From NCBI GenBank assembly GCA_917880885.1, contig OU862923.1, positions 20,124,770-20,188,769 of the forward strand: a stretch of 64,000 nucleotides of DNA, in the 5' to 3' direction. Positions within the stretch are counted from its first letter, which is position 1. Every line of letters starts with the position of its first letter. Positions 24,000 through 35,142 of the stretch are shown piece by piece. The translations under genes and the position numbers were made by a program. The notes under the pieces are model-generated. The model was not told the origin of the DNA. It saw nothing but the letters and a program-made list of their open reading frames with translations, and made no database searches. This DNA is from Limnephilus marmoratus (taxonomy: Eukaryota; Arthropoda; Insecta; Trichoptera; Limnephilidae).

Positions 24000-24470
24000 T
24001 CAGGCGGCTACCTGGGTTCGAACCTTATAAAATCCAAAAAAAATAATCGTTTTTATTTTTGCAAAATTAATATCCAATCTTCAAACCACACCAAAATGAA
24101 CAGGCCAAAGAAAATGACATCCTAGCGACTCCGAAGAAGAAACCACAAATTTTATTATGTTGACCAAATGTATAGGAAAAGGTGCACTGGAATTCCATGA
24201 CAAAAATATTAAGAATATCATCCTTCGCTAACTAACTAACTATCTGGCTTCGAATCCTATAAAATAAAATAAAAAATAAACGTTTTTATTTTTGCAAAAT
24301 CAATATCCGATCTATAAACCACTCCAAAGTTAACAGGCGAAAAAAATGACATCTAGCGACTACGAAGGAGAAACCACAAATAATAAGAAGATGACCATAT
24401 AAATGTACAGGTAAAGGTGCACTGGAATTCGACGACAAAAATATGGAGAAAATCATCCTTCACTTACTAA
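24000..24470. repeat. Two-copy tandem duplication, ~235-bp unit
   Basis: The unit starting near CTGGGTTCGAACCTTATAAA (24009) recurs from CTGGCTTCGAATCCTATAAA (24244). Both copies then share CGTTTTTATTTTTGCAAAAT, GAAGRAGAAACCACAAAT-like, and AAAGGTGCACTGGAATTC, and end in CATCCTTCxCTxACTAACTAAC. About 85% identity by eye. Each unit ends with the CTAACTAAC tail that also terminates LINE-X. Confidence 0.75.
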
Positions 24471-24584
24471 CTAACCATCACGAGGTTTCCCCTCACGGGT
24501 AGGTAGAGAGAACGGCCCACCAAACAATTCGGTCTTGGCACACACTCTTTGCCTTGTTCACATTCACACATCGTCTCACACACA
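24471..24584 (-). pseudogene. LINE-X 3' fragment (interrupted)
   Basis: Matches the 3' end of the minus-strand LINE at 39240-39350: AACTAACCATCACG, then a GTTTCCCC-rich block, then a TCTTGGCACACA block. The continuation of LINE-X resumes at 25303-25366 (CTCTTCTATTATTCTTACTC against 39360-39380), so the two pieces are one element split by the LINE at 24585-25298. Confidence 0.7.
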
Positions 24585-25298
24585 ATGCATTAGCAGAATC
24601 AATTATAGGATACGGAATAAATAGTTACGGATTAACGTAGAAAACGTACTTAAATAAAATTGAACAATTACAAATCCGTTTCCTAAAATTGATATCAGGC
24701 AAAAAAAAAGTTCAATTATGTGAAGGCGATTATAAAAAAAATTTCTCCTTGTGTAATGTCCTCTCAATACACAGTAAGGTAGATTATCAATTAACGCTAG
24801 ATGAATTCTGGAATACAGAATTCAAAAAACCTGTAAACCACAACTACCCTACTAGGCATAGAGAAGCACAAATTATTAATAAAACTCAAAATGTATACGG
24901 TGATAGAACAAAGAGGCATAGAATTCCGAAAATATTTAACGCATTACCTGAAAATATTAAAAATGAGACATCTTTATATTCAAATATCAAAAAAAAGTTA
25001 TATCATTCTATCTCCGTAGAACATGAAAGCAAATAATATTGTATACAAATACCCAAATCGAATATTGATCAAATACCTGGAAATTACTATCACACACTGT
25101 ATTCGTAATTAGTAGTTTATAATAATTAGTATTTTAAATTTTACACAGTTATTACAATGTAAAACATAAAAGTATAATAGTATTTAAACAGGAAAAATGA
25201 GAGATTTCTTAATCAAACTGATTGATCAGTTTTGTAAGATTTTAAAGATAAATATTGTAAAATTAAAAAAACTGAATAAACATACTTAAAAAAAACAT
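24585..25298 (+). mobile_element. 5'-truncated jockey-like LINE nested in LINE-X
   Basis: About 700 bp inserted inside LINE-X. Plus-strand translation starts with SIIGYGINSYG and KIEQLQIRFLKLISG (one stop between them), typical of the region just after the reverse-transcriptase core. It runs on to the stop at 25034-25036, with HNYPTRHREAQ and IPKIFNALPENIKN near the end. It ends in an A-run at about 25290. Flanks ACAATG / ACATG may be a short target duplication. Confidence 0.75.
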
Positions 25299-25302
25299 GC
25301 TC

Positions 25303-25366
25303 TTCTATTATTCTTACTCTTGACGTGGCCTGAATCAAGTATCTGATTTACTCGGTCACGCCATTT
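25303..25366 (-). pseudogene. LINE-X fragment, second piece
   Basis: Matches 39360-39425, including CTCTTCTATTATTC, ATCAAGTATCTGATT and the TCGGTCACGCCA region. It is cut off on the right by repeat R2. Confidence 0.7.
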
Positions 25367-25690
25367 TTGAAGTGAAAACTTCTTTAGCACCTTTGTGATT
25401 TGAAGCACTATGAAACGGAAACGAGCAACACTAAAAAAAGAGACAAACACCTTCATCTATAGGATTTAGCCTGCGAGATAATGAGATAGACTAATTCGAT
25501 GCTTCGTAGCATATCAGCCTCCTCTTTGTGCGGTGCGTCGTAAAATAAAATGATTAAATAATTTTTAAACTTGGTAACAATTTTTTAATAAATAAATCCT
25601 GTCTACAATTATCCTACTCCTTTCGTCTCATTCTCTCGAAGTTTAGTTTTCTGAAGGTTTCATTTCTACCGCGTGTGAACTTTAGTTAGA
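25366..25690. repeat. Dispersed repeat R2, copy 1
   Basis: Begins TTTTTGAAGTGAAAACTTCT and contains GAGACAAACACCTTCATCTA, a TTTAGCCTGCGAGATAATGA block, then a GGTTTCATTTCTACCGCGTG block. Copies lie at 33660-33958 (partly tandem) and 41212-41435. Not coding; class unknown. Confidence 0.65.
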
Positions 25691-26383
25691 AAAAACGTAA
25701 GGTGAGCAATTTTTAAAACTCTTTTATGGTTGCATTAAAATTTTTATATTAAAAAAATATTTGTTTATTTCGAATTAAAATTTCAGCTTTCAAAAACAGT
25801 TTTTAGCTGTCGGATGCGGTCAGAAATATATCATTTATTTGGATTTTATTGCAAATCGGCCTTCTGACAAAATAAGGCCGAAACTTAAGGGGAAAAGTAA
25901 CGAGCTTCTTCGAGAAAAATCGCTAAGAAATCTTGGGTTTGTGTATTAGATAGATGAGATATTTTAGAAAGCTCTCGTTTCTGAGGAAATTTTATCAAAA
26001 CATATACTTGAGTGTACCGTCTCCAAGTTATAAGTATTTAAGAATTTCCCAGTGAAGCCGAGGATTAGTCATGGATTGGTGAAATCTGTTCGAGAAAAAC
26101 AATGTTTGTTTATAATCCTTTCGATTCTATAGACAGTATAAAAAAACCTTTTGTTAAGTTTCGAAATGTGCTTACAAATTTAACAATAAAAACTAAAAAA
26201 ACAGTATTATAAAACAAAAATGTGACAAGTGGAATATGATTTTTAAAAATATAGTCGGCATAAAATGCTATTAAATTTTCTCATGTAGCAACCAACCACT
26301 TTATGGGTGTACATAATTATAATAATTTTATTACAATAAAATCACTTTGTTTGAACATTACTTTATTGTATATCTTAAAAATA
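25691..26383. other. No recognised feature
   Basis: AT-rich DNA. The last ~60 bases (CTTTATTGTATA region) belong to a Penelope-type tail together with the next entry. Confidence 0.35.
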
Positions 26384-26425
26384 TTAAACCAACCGGTTTC
26401 GGTTCAACCTGAACCTTCAACAGGG
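26384..26425 (-). ncRNA. Mutated hammerhead-ribozyme motif (Penelope tail)
   Basis: On the minus strand: CTGTTGA (26423-26417), a stem GGTTCA/TGAACC, then GAAA (26400-26397), then CCGGTTGG. This is the layout of the hammerhead core (CUGANGA, stem II, GAAA, UH), but the first core block reads CTGTTGA, so an invariant A is lost and activity is unlikely. Flanking sequence is close to the 42-kb palindrome. Confidence 0.55.
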
Positions 26426-26429
26426 GTAT

Positions 26430-27280
26430 ATTTAAAAAATTACCTAGTCTAGTCCTAGTCCTAGTCACATGTAAAAGTTGAGCCAACTCAATGTTCGAAT
26501 TTGTAGATTATTCGTAATATGCGCATTTTTGTCTTTCTTTTGAATTAAAAAAAAATAAATATATCTATATATATTTTAGTTCTACCTTCCTTCACTGTGA
26601 ACTTTACATAATAACACATACACAATGTTAACAAATAATGATGAGATTGCATTTTTTTTGTATTCTCGCAATTTTCCCTCTGAAGGCATATCAATCAAAA
26701 GTTATATTTGGTTTCTTCAATAGACAACTGATACAATAACTTTGTTCGTCTCAAGTAATATTAATAAACGTGAACTTTGAATGCCAAACCAACTCTATTC
26801 GTATATTATGTGGAGTAAACATTATTTATTAAATAGACTAGAGAACTTCTTCCTTTATCACCGTTACCCACGAGTCCTCCACGTCTCATATTACTTCTTG
26901 AAGTTATTCTACCCTTGTATTATATATTATAGTCCTCTTACTTTGTTCTACTGTCTGTAGCGCCTCATTGGTACCAATTAATATGCACATACTCGTTTTC
27001 ATACATATTGGGTCTAATAACTTGGAAGACTCTGGAGTTCTGGGTTAAGTTTAGCCTCACTTTGTCGTAGAGACGTATGTAAGAACGCTTTGTAATTGGC
27101 TTTTAAGATATTCACGTCCGAGATGGAATACATTTTACGCTCTTTTTGTAGTTTATCATCGAAAAAGAAAAATATTATTGAATACAAATTTACGTTTTAA
27201 AAATAATGTTTTGTTTGTCGATTTGAATGAAATTATGAACATTTCTCTTCAGGAAATTTTATATCACTGATTTACTTTTG
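26430..27280. other. No recognised feature
   Basis: AT-rich DNA with a short CTAGTC tandem near 26445. Nothing else is supported. Confidence 0.4.
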
Positions 27281-27284
27281 GCTT

Positions 27285-27720
27285 AGGGCCATTAATCAGC
27301 CAGCGGCCGAGAATTCATATTTCGTCGAAAGATGTTCTTATGATCATACAGAGTGGTTCCAATGAGAAAGATAAATTAATTATTCTCCGTACCAGTTTTT
27401 AAGATATTAATATCGATTTTATTTAACGCGATGATAAAATTATTAAAATTATGTACTTTTTGTAATTATTTTTTGATCATTTTTCAATAATGTCTAAGCA
27501 AAATAAGAATGTTAAAAAAATCTTAAATATATTTGTTTGTAAGATCGTAAATAAATAGACAAACTGAAGTATTTTCGTCACAAAACACGTGTGCGGGTCT
27601 TTTTTTAAATGCTTTTATTTAAATTAAATAAAAATTCTGAAACATAGCTTTCCCAGATAATTTATTGATTTTCTTATACTGCATGATTATATAATTCTTT
27701 CTCTGAATGAATATTTTATT
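27285..27720 (-). repeat. Dispersed repeat R1, copy 3
   Basis: Reverse complement of 1130-1586 by eye: CAGCCAGCGGCCGAGAATTC at its edge, then CGTACCAGTTTTTAAGATAT, then TTTTTCAATAATGTCTAAGC. Confidence 0.7.
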
Positions 27721-28376
27721 CTTTCTCTTCCTCTTTTCTTCCTTTTTTTCTACGACACATGTATGTAGGACTATAATATGCAATGCATACAGAAGTTACC
27801 TAAATGTTTTAACCCTCTTAATTTCTCTTAGTTACCTATATATGTACCTATTTACCTTTTCTTTTTAAAATTTATATTATTTTAATAACTATGCTAAACA
27901 AATAACAGTTACAAGGTTTTAAACTTTTTTTTATTTTATTTTATATTATTTCTGTTCTTTTTATTTGATCAATTTTCTTTCTTTTTTGTACAAATCATGT
28001 TCCATTTGTTTATACCCATAATAATTTGTCTGTCCTAAAACGGGAATACTCCTAGTTGGGCAGTCAAAAAAATTAATGAATTATGTATATACATGTATAA
28101 TCTTGTACTAAATAAAAAAAAATAATAATAATTGTAGATTTAAAAATACTAGAATAATCCGCATCCTCTCGCGTTTCAATGAACACCTGTTATTAAGAAG
28201 AGCGATTATCATCAAATATCTTGCACACTTGTCTGTTAATAGATGAGAGCCTAGAATAATGTCTTCTAATAATTTTGATGTTACCGATTGACCGAAAAAT
28301 ATACCTCTTTCTCCAACACCAAACGAGAAAGAGGTGCACTTTTCCGAAGATCTTTGGTTTTCAAACGTTTGGATTG
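27721..28376. other. No recognised feature
   Basis: AT-rich DNA leading up to the 8-bp duplication of the next element. Confidence 0.4.
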
Positions 28377-28644
28377 GTCTGAACTAGACATGGGCAAAAT
28401 TGAATGACCGAATTAAATGAATAAATTCAATCTTGTGACACACTTGATCTGATTCTCAATTTCAAAAGGAATTGATTCTTCATTCCTTACCTTTGGCCTT
28501 GTATCGTACGATTTTTAACGGCAACATAAATGTTTAATTTCCATTTATTTTACTGTTAAATTATTTCAATGAATAATGTGTTCCGTAAACGATTTAAATA
28601 TTATAATGTTTCATAGGTATTTTTAAAATATATTAAATACGTAT

Positions 28645-28960
28645 TTAAATATTATTCAATGGGCGGCGCGCCGCGAAGTTGTCGACGGTATTGTGAACGA
28701 CTCGTATCCCGCTACCACCGGCCGCCGTTCTAAAAACACGTAGATCAAAACGCGGCCGCGATTCAGCCGAATTGTCCGAGCGTCCCTTTCACGCAAGGAA
28801 TTAATCATTTGTCGTAGTCAATGTCCTGAGATTGTCCTAAGGTCCCCGCGCGTCCCGTCCCGTCCGCGTCCCAGGTACTCGTAGCTAGTCTGTCGCTATC
28901 GGAAATTGTCCGAAGCCATAGACATCCAAATTCAATAGACCAGAAATAACAGGTGAGGGG
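28645..28960. other. CpG-rich block of unknown identity
   Basis: Markedly GC- and CpG-rich against AT-rich surroundings (GGGCGGCGCGCCGCGAAGTT, CGCGCGTCCCGTCCCGTCCG). It contains several TTGTCC(G/T) motifs in both orientations. Neither strand gives an extended reading frame. Could be a decayed MITE or a promoter-like island; unresolved. Confidence 0.4.
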
Positions 28961-29522
28961 AAAAATCAACTATGGCGGTACGAAGAGGGGAAGATGACTG
29001 TGATTGGTTGAAAAATTAATCTGACAGTATATAGGCATCTCGCATTATAATATCACCATTTAGTTCTTAAAAATAACATCTGCTTTTTAATGAATAGACC
29101 TTTTTACGTGGGAGCGCGAATTGCTCGCTACGTTATTAACATATTTGCGAAGTCTGAATAGGCAAAGTAAAGTTCGCATCTTTTCACAGACAACTATTTT
29201 ATTGCCATATTTAGTTAAGACACTTTTACAAATGTTTCATAATTTACCTACCCCTGTAACCAGCGACAAGCACATTGGAGAACCGCCCACATTCGTGATT
29301 ATCGACATATTTTAGGGTTATCACAACCGCTCTGTTGGTATAATTACATAGTATAAAATGAAGGCACTCAAAATGTGCGCATTGATCTTTTAAAATACGC
29401 AACGGATTTTCATGCGGTTTTCACCAATAGATAGAATGATTCAAGAGAAAGGTTTATATGTATATTACATGCTTATTATAGTAGTTATTATTTGATTATA
29501 TAGTAGTTATTATTTGATCCTT

Positions 29523-29690
29523 TTTTAGATACTCTTAGTATCGCCCCAACTGCTTGAAATGGCTTTAAGCGTATTTGGTGACCAGATTTACATAGATAGG
29601 TACTTGTCACCACCACATCGACGCATTGTGTATAAGCAACAACTTCCCCCCTCCCCCTAAACCTCCCAACTTATCTGGGTTCTGCAAATC
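29523..29690 (+). mobile_element. SINE-A partial copy
   Basis: GATACTCTTAGTATCGCCCC, then GGCTTTAAGCGTATTTGGTG, followed by a diverged CCCCTCCCCC body. Head and tail absent. Confidence 0.6.
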
Positions 29691-30254
29691 GGATCGTGCG
29701 TAGCCAGGAGTGGCGTATTAATTGGAATATTTTGACGACGAAGGTGCTTTTTATTTATTTTTTGGATATAATATTTTTTGTTTAGGTACATTTAAGCATA
29801 TATCAGCAGAAACTTAGTAAAACAGTATTATATACCTACACCGACACAGTAACAGTATTCTCAGACTATACATAATATTGTTTAAAGAAATAATATTTTT
29901 ATAATATATATAACTTCCATTAAATTATTTCTTACATTGTCTATGGACAATGGAAGAAGTGAAAAGAAAAAGACAAAAAGGGTTAAGGATAACATTATAT
30001 TTGTGAGAACAGCATTCAATAAACAACTTACAGAGGTTTAAATAACGTACAAAAATAACAGCACAGCCTAAGAGAAAACAACATAACATATACAGGAGTT
30101 ATATTATCGATGCTAAAAACAGTACAATAATAACAGCTGAATAAAAATATATTAAAAAGATGAGCCAACATAGTAAGAAGGTATTAATATGTTGACTGTG
30201 ATGACGGCCGTGACCTTGAGAAAAAATTACACGCCGAAAAATCATAGATACGAA

Positions 30255-30600
30255 GGTTTCCGTAGTCGAGGGGTAACGCTCTCAACTAGCAAGCGGAAGG
30301 TCACGGGTTCGAAACCCAACATGCAAATTAAAAATTTGAATTATTTCACAATTTACTAATTAAAAATAATTTTTAAATGTTTGCCGCACGTTCTAGAGTG
30401 GAAAATACTATCATTGATCAGATATGAATAGCCAGATTTCCCCACCGTCCTCTTCATAATCTCCTACCACTCCCCACTACCTTCAACCTCACAACATACC
30501 CCAATTGGGGATGCCATAGTCTCATTTGCTTCAGACAGTTGAGGGCAGTTGGGACTCTTGTACGGTTTCATTTATAAAAAAAGAAGATTAAAAAAGATAA
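30255..30600 (+). mobile_element. SINE-A with tRNA-like head
   Basis: A-box-like TAGTCGAGGGGTAACGC (30264-) and B-box GGGTTCGAAACCC (30304-30316) form a tRNA-derived head. The SINE-A body follows (ACTCCCCACTACCTTCAACC, ACCCCAATTGGGGATGCCAT) and an A-rich end. It lies immediately downstream of the last THAP exon, in antisense. Confidence 0.8.
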
Positions 30601-30601
30601 T

Positions 30602-32869
30602 TTATTCCAACACCGTCAGAGAAGCTGTGTATATCAAATAAAAAATATTTTCTAAAGAAATATTTTACGTTTATAAACAACGTTAATTTTTTAAATTTTC
30701 TAATTAGTAACTTACTTTCTAATAATAAGTTTTCCATTTTTTTGTAATTGACTTCAATTGGTTTATTTTTTTGAGTGGTTTTTGATATAATAAGTGGTTC
30801 TTCCTTAAAGACGGGTTGGGGTTCCTGAATCTGGGGAATAGAGACATAATATTATATTTTTAGGTATAAAAACATTTAGTCAGTTACTAGAGTGGTCTGC
30901 ACACTACATAACAGTACAATGTGTTTTTGAAGTCATCAAAGGTCAATAATCAATTGGTACTCACAAAGCTTTCTGGAATAGTAGTGGGTACCATACAACT
31001 GACGAGCACATATGACTGAGCAGCTGCAGCTACGGCCTCGATCTCCGTCAAGCACATAGTCATAGGTTCTGGTTCGCATTCCTTTTCGAAACGAGACAAA
31101 GTTGACAATATTAGGTATATAATCATTATTGCAATTCGATAATTTACATATTTATTACAAATTTGTGATATATAAAGATAATTTAAAGGATAATTAAATA
31201 TAAGAATGAACTCACGACGTGTGTGCTGTGTAGAGCAGGTGCGCAAGAAACGAGAGAAAAATCAGAATCCTCTTGAGGGTTCATCCATCCATAAGTATTA
31301 TTGATCGTTTCATCAGCTAGAGAAAGACATACATATGATTTCTCAGAGAAGTTGTCACTTAATTTCTGAAATGGATAGATAATAAAATTAAAATAAATAC
31401 ATGTAATGAATAACTACAAAAAAGAATTATTAGTCATTAAAGAATTTATATACTAACGATAATTCTTTCTGTAACAGGTGACAAAGAGACCGATGGAATC
31501 ACACCTACACGTAGCACACGTGTGCCCTGTTTGTTTATTATAAAATCTGTCTCTTTGAAATGTTCTGAGCAGATACGAAGGTTACGAACACTTGTCTGCT
31601 CACTTTTACCGGATGAAAGTCGCCACATTGTCTTCAAGTTTTCTTTTTTGGGAAATCTTTAAGAAAGTACATAACATTTCACTTTTCAGAAGATAATAGA
31701 AAAGAAAAACAACTCAAAAACAAATTAAATTTTATACACACAGCTTTTACCAGCGATTCCTAAGAGAATTTGGAGTCAAAATTTAGATGTAATTTTGTCG
31801 TCCGATGACACTTTTTGAATTAAAAACAAAAAACGTGTTTTCCATACATACACATACTCGGAATAACCTAGAGCATTACGCGATATACACTCGTTCTCGT
31901 TCCAGCAGTACCGTACATACGAAACAACGCGCTTACCTAACACGTGGTCCGCTGAGACGTGACGGTGTGATCCAAATATAATAATATAATCGGTGGCGAC
32001 GTGCGATAGAAACATATTTTATTTTAAATTTTGATTGATAAAAAATATCATCGGACAGCAAAATGACACATACATTTTTCATTCCAAACATGCTCACTGT
32101 ATCTACATTTTACTTCTAAACATACCACGAAGGAGTACAATTAAGAAAGCAAAATATACAATAACGCCTAATAAATAAAACATACTTTATTCCACTTTTA
32201 ACCCCTTACTAATAACGTGTTTTAAATTTTATACAACTGAATAACCAACTATTTATCTTATATTAACGGTTGTTTATGAGTTGCGTAAAATTCAAAACTC
32301 GTTTAGTAATAAGGCCCTTAAAGTGTGATAAATTTAAAAATGATTGGTTTATTATCCTTTATTAATACGACGGATTTCCAGCAAGAAATAACACATGAAA
32401 AGATAGACGTTCCAAATGATACGATTAGGAAAGCGCAAAAATAAATATTAGCAAAGCGCAAAAGGCGAAGGCACATCCCTGATTCTTTTGCAAACGGCTG
32501 TGTGTTTTACGTCGCCATTCATAATATGTAGTATGAACACGCCCTCTGAGCGTTAACACGTGTTCACACACACAACTGTAATATGCGTGGGATGGCGTAT
32601 TTCGGCATATCGCTCGCCGTACATTCCCAATCGGAATATATGGCGAGCGATATGCTGAAATACGCCATCCCACGCATATTACGGCTGTGTGTAAACACGT
32701 TCATGATAGTGTATGTTACAAAACTGATAATATTGTAATATAATTCGAATAAGCTTAAAATAAAGTAAAATAATGCTTACCTATGGAATGTAATACGACA
32801 ATTTGGTTTATTCTCTTTTTCACTTCTATTTTTACACGTTTTCATAGCACAAGCTACCGTTTTTGCCTT
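30602..32869 (-). CDS. THAP-domain protein, six spliced exons
   Basis: THAP proteins bind DNA through a C2CH zinc finger and occur in transposases and nuclear regulators. Exons: 32869-32781, 31656-31458, 31365-31216, 31081-30965, 30830-30716, 30624-30602. Each intron is GT/AG and phases match throughout, giving about 230 residues without a stop until TAA at 30604-30602. Counting from 32869, the finger is C7-x4-C12 ... C59-x2-H62, with the conserved Pro32, Trp41 and Phe63 and an AVPxF-like GVIPSV near residue 81. The acidic/hydrophobic remainder matches no domain I know. Oddities: the codon where Met is expected is AAG (32869-32867) in a good start context. The next ATG (32845) would drop the first zinc ligand, so either the start is lost or an upstream exon exists. 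Exon 6 is short and its acceptor weak. It could be captured or transposon-borne. Confidence 0.7.
31748..32105. mobile_element. Foldback MITE family M, copy 2
   Basis: Left end CAGCGATTCCTAAGAGAATT with TTTGGAGT. The right end is its diverged inverted copy, with GTCCGATGA inside both arms. Shares the ATATCATCGGACA block with the 43.3-kb copy. It sits in the first THAP intron. Confidence 0.65.
32553..32705. repeat. 65-bp-arm hairpin in the first THAP intron
   Basis: Arms 32553-32618 and 32642-32705. The inner 40 bp are nearly identical (one mismatch, TTTCGGCATA versus TTTCAGCATA) and the outer part is more diverged, around a 23-base loop. A transcript of either strand would fold into a long stem. 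No target duplication was found. Confidence 0.75.
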
Positions 32870-32922
32870 GTTATTTCGTAAAATGTACTATGTGACTTCG
32901 GCGCTGGTCAGAACAAGAATGA

Positions 32923-32930
32923 TGACGTCA
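32923..32930. promoter_or_regulatory. Palindromic CRE upstream of THAP exon 1
   Basis: TGACGTCA, the full CREB/ATF site, 54 bp upstream of the presumed THAP start on the minus strand. A second identical site is at 33138-33145. Promoter role inferred from position only. Confidence 0.35.
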
Positions 32931-33524
32931 CGTTTTGAGATTCAAGGGAGGCGGCTCTCGTAAGCCCAGGCGGTTCCATGGAACCGTTATGGGGAGGAGG
33001 AAACAATACGCTTTTATCACTTAGGGCAGGTCCATATATTCCTATGTCCGTGTCCGAAGCGCTTTATTCACGAATTAAAACTAAAAGTCTTTTTCACTTG
33101 TGACGTTGTTGTCTCTAGATAATCTCAGACCTAAAAATGACGTCAGATGTCATCGTCTTACATCATCGTTTCACGTCAATCTCGGCTCGCGAGTTGATCA
33201 AGTCTCTGCGGGGTAAGACACAAGACACTAGTCAAAAGTTACTCTTTCATTCCTCAATGCCGGCCCTTAATCCGTCCGGGCGCAGCGGTTCACAAATTCC
33301 TCGGCGGGCCAAGCCTTCAATTTCATTACATAGTTAGCCGAAAACTTTCGACATTGAATCCGAACATCGCGGCGTCGGCTAGAAAAGTGGGAAGCAAAAA
33401 TTGTGCACTTGTAATCGTTTTTTTGGCACGTGTGAAAGATATTGGAATACAAATACCTACCTACTTTTAGACGTGGATCTTGGGTAGATGTAAAATGTAA
33501 ATTTGCATATATTATAAGGCCAAT

Positions 33525-33550
33525 CAGCTGTTGTCAGCTGTTATCAGCTG
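33525..33550. promoter_or_regulatory. Three CAGCTG E-boxes at exact 10-bp spacing
   Basis: CAGCTG at 33525-33530, 33535-33540 and 33545-33550, preceded by CCAAT (overlapping the first) and an octamer ATTTGCAT at 33501-33508. One helical turn per site would put bHLH sites on one face of the DNA. It may equally be a small tandem duplication. Confidence 0.35.
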
Positions 33551-33659
33551 TCATAAAATACTTTTAAGTTTAATAAATAAAATACTTTAAGGATGAAACA
33601 AAAAACTGTAAAATTTAAAGATTTAATTGCTAGCTATAAATACATTTTACATACGAAAA

Positions 33660-34057
<398 letters not shown>

Positions 34058-34167
34058 GAATTAATTGAATTAAAGGAATGAATAGAAGGAATCAATTCAA
34101 AAGGCCCGGGGAATCAGACGGGATCTATTCACTTTTGGGAATCATTTTGCCCACGTCTAGTCTGAAC

Positions 34168-35079
34168 TACATTCAAATTGTGTTTACGATCATCACGTGC
34201 CGTTTTCAGGATAAATCGCATACAATATAAAACCAATCGGAGTCTCAAGTCATTTTTTTTATTTTCCATCACAAATCTAGCATCATTTCGACGAGCAATA
34301 GTCCATCTTGTATTAATGCGAAATTTGAAGCCCGTGATTTTTTTACTGAATTTATCCAACCTCTCTGTAAGGCATTTGCTGAGGTTTATATACATTTTTT
34401 TTTCAAATATTAAAATCTTTTTCCATCTTTTGACACTTCGAGTTCATCATTATGCCAAATAACTCCTTTTGTCTTAAGAACAAATCCTTTGAAACCGAAC
34501 CTGTGACAAAAATAATGTTTACGAAGCACTCAAATTTTACGATAAGTAAAAAACGTGAAAATTCCTGGGCCGTAGAACCTCAAAAGTGCGCAAGATTTTT
34601 TTTTAAAATATGATACGTAAATAGTTCAGCTACAAAAGTTCATCAGCACATTTACTGAATATTGCTGAGTATCTAACTTTAACCTTAAGTATTCCAGAAA
34701 TCTTCGTAATTTTTTTTTAATTCATGAGATGTTTTTTAAATAAAAAAAATACCAAATTTGTCGCATTAGGAAATGAAAAAAATAAACTTAACATCTTTAG
34801 TAAGCACCTGAAGGTATTGAATCCAAGTTAAAAAAAAATTGCGAGCAAGCGGTGTAAAAAGTTATCAGTCCCTAAATGTTACATAATAAACGTTGCATTT
34901 ACACACAAATGTCCTGACTGCACGGGAAGTCAATCTTTGCTGACGTGTTTCGCAGTGACGAAACGTTTTGTTGAATTTTGTGGTATGGGGAAAGATGCAC
35001 TGGTATGTAGTGTCAAGATATAGAAACCAAATTTAGTGATCCTTGCAATTTGAAATTTCGAGTTGTTTCCGACGCTCCC
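34168..35079. other. No recognised feature
   Basis: Flanking DNA, AT-rich. Overlapping short frames on both strands look fortuitous. Confidence 0.4.
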
Positions 35080-35142
35080 ATACTAGTAAAACCACTGTGC
35101 GCTGGTTCAAATCCCGGCGTGCGCGAGAAAATTTTATTTTAA
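35080..35142 (+). mobile_element. SINE-A fragment, left of Harbinger-like insert
   Basis: B-box-like TGGTTCAAATCCCGGCGTGC followed by AAAATTTTATTTT, as after the B box in the complete SINE-A. The sequence continues across the insertion at 35791 (TTAACAGATATATGTGTTTT). A second SINE-A segment (CTGGTTCATATCCCTGCGTG) follows at 35822-35885, making a partial tandem of about 65 bp. Confidence 0.6.

Noticed and set aside
28645..28960. rRNA-like or exon-like GC-rich block
   Set aside because: No long frame on either strand and no rRNA core motif that I recognise.
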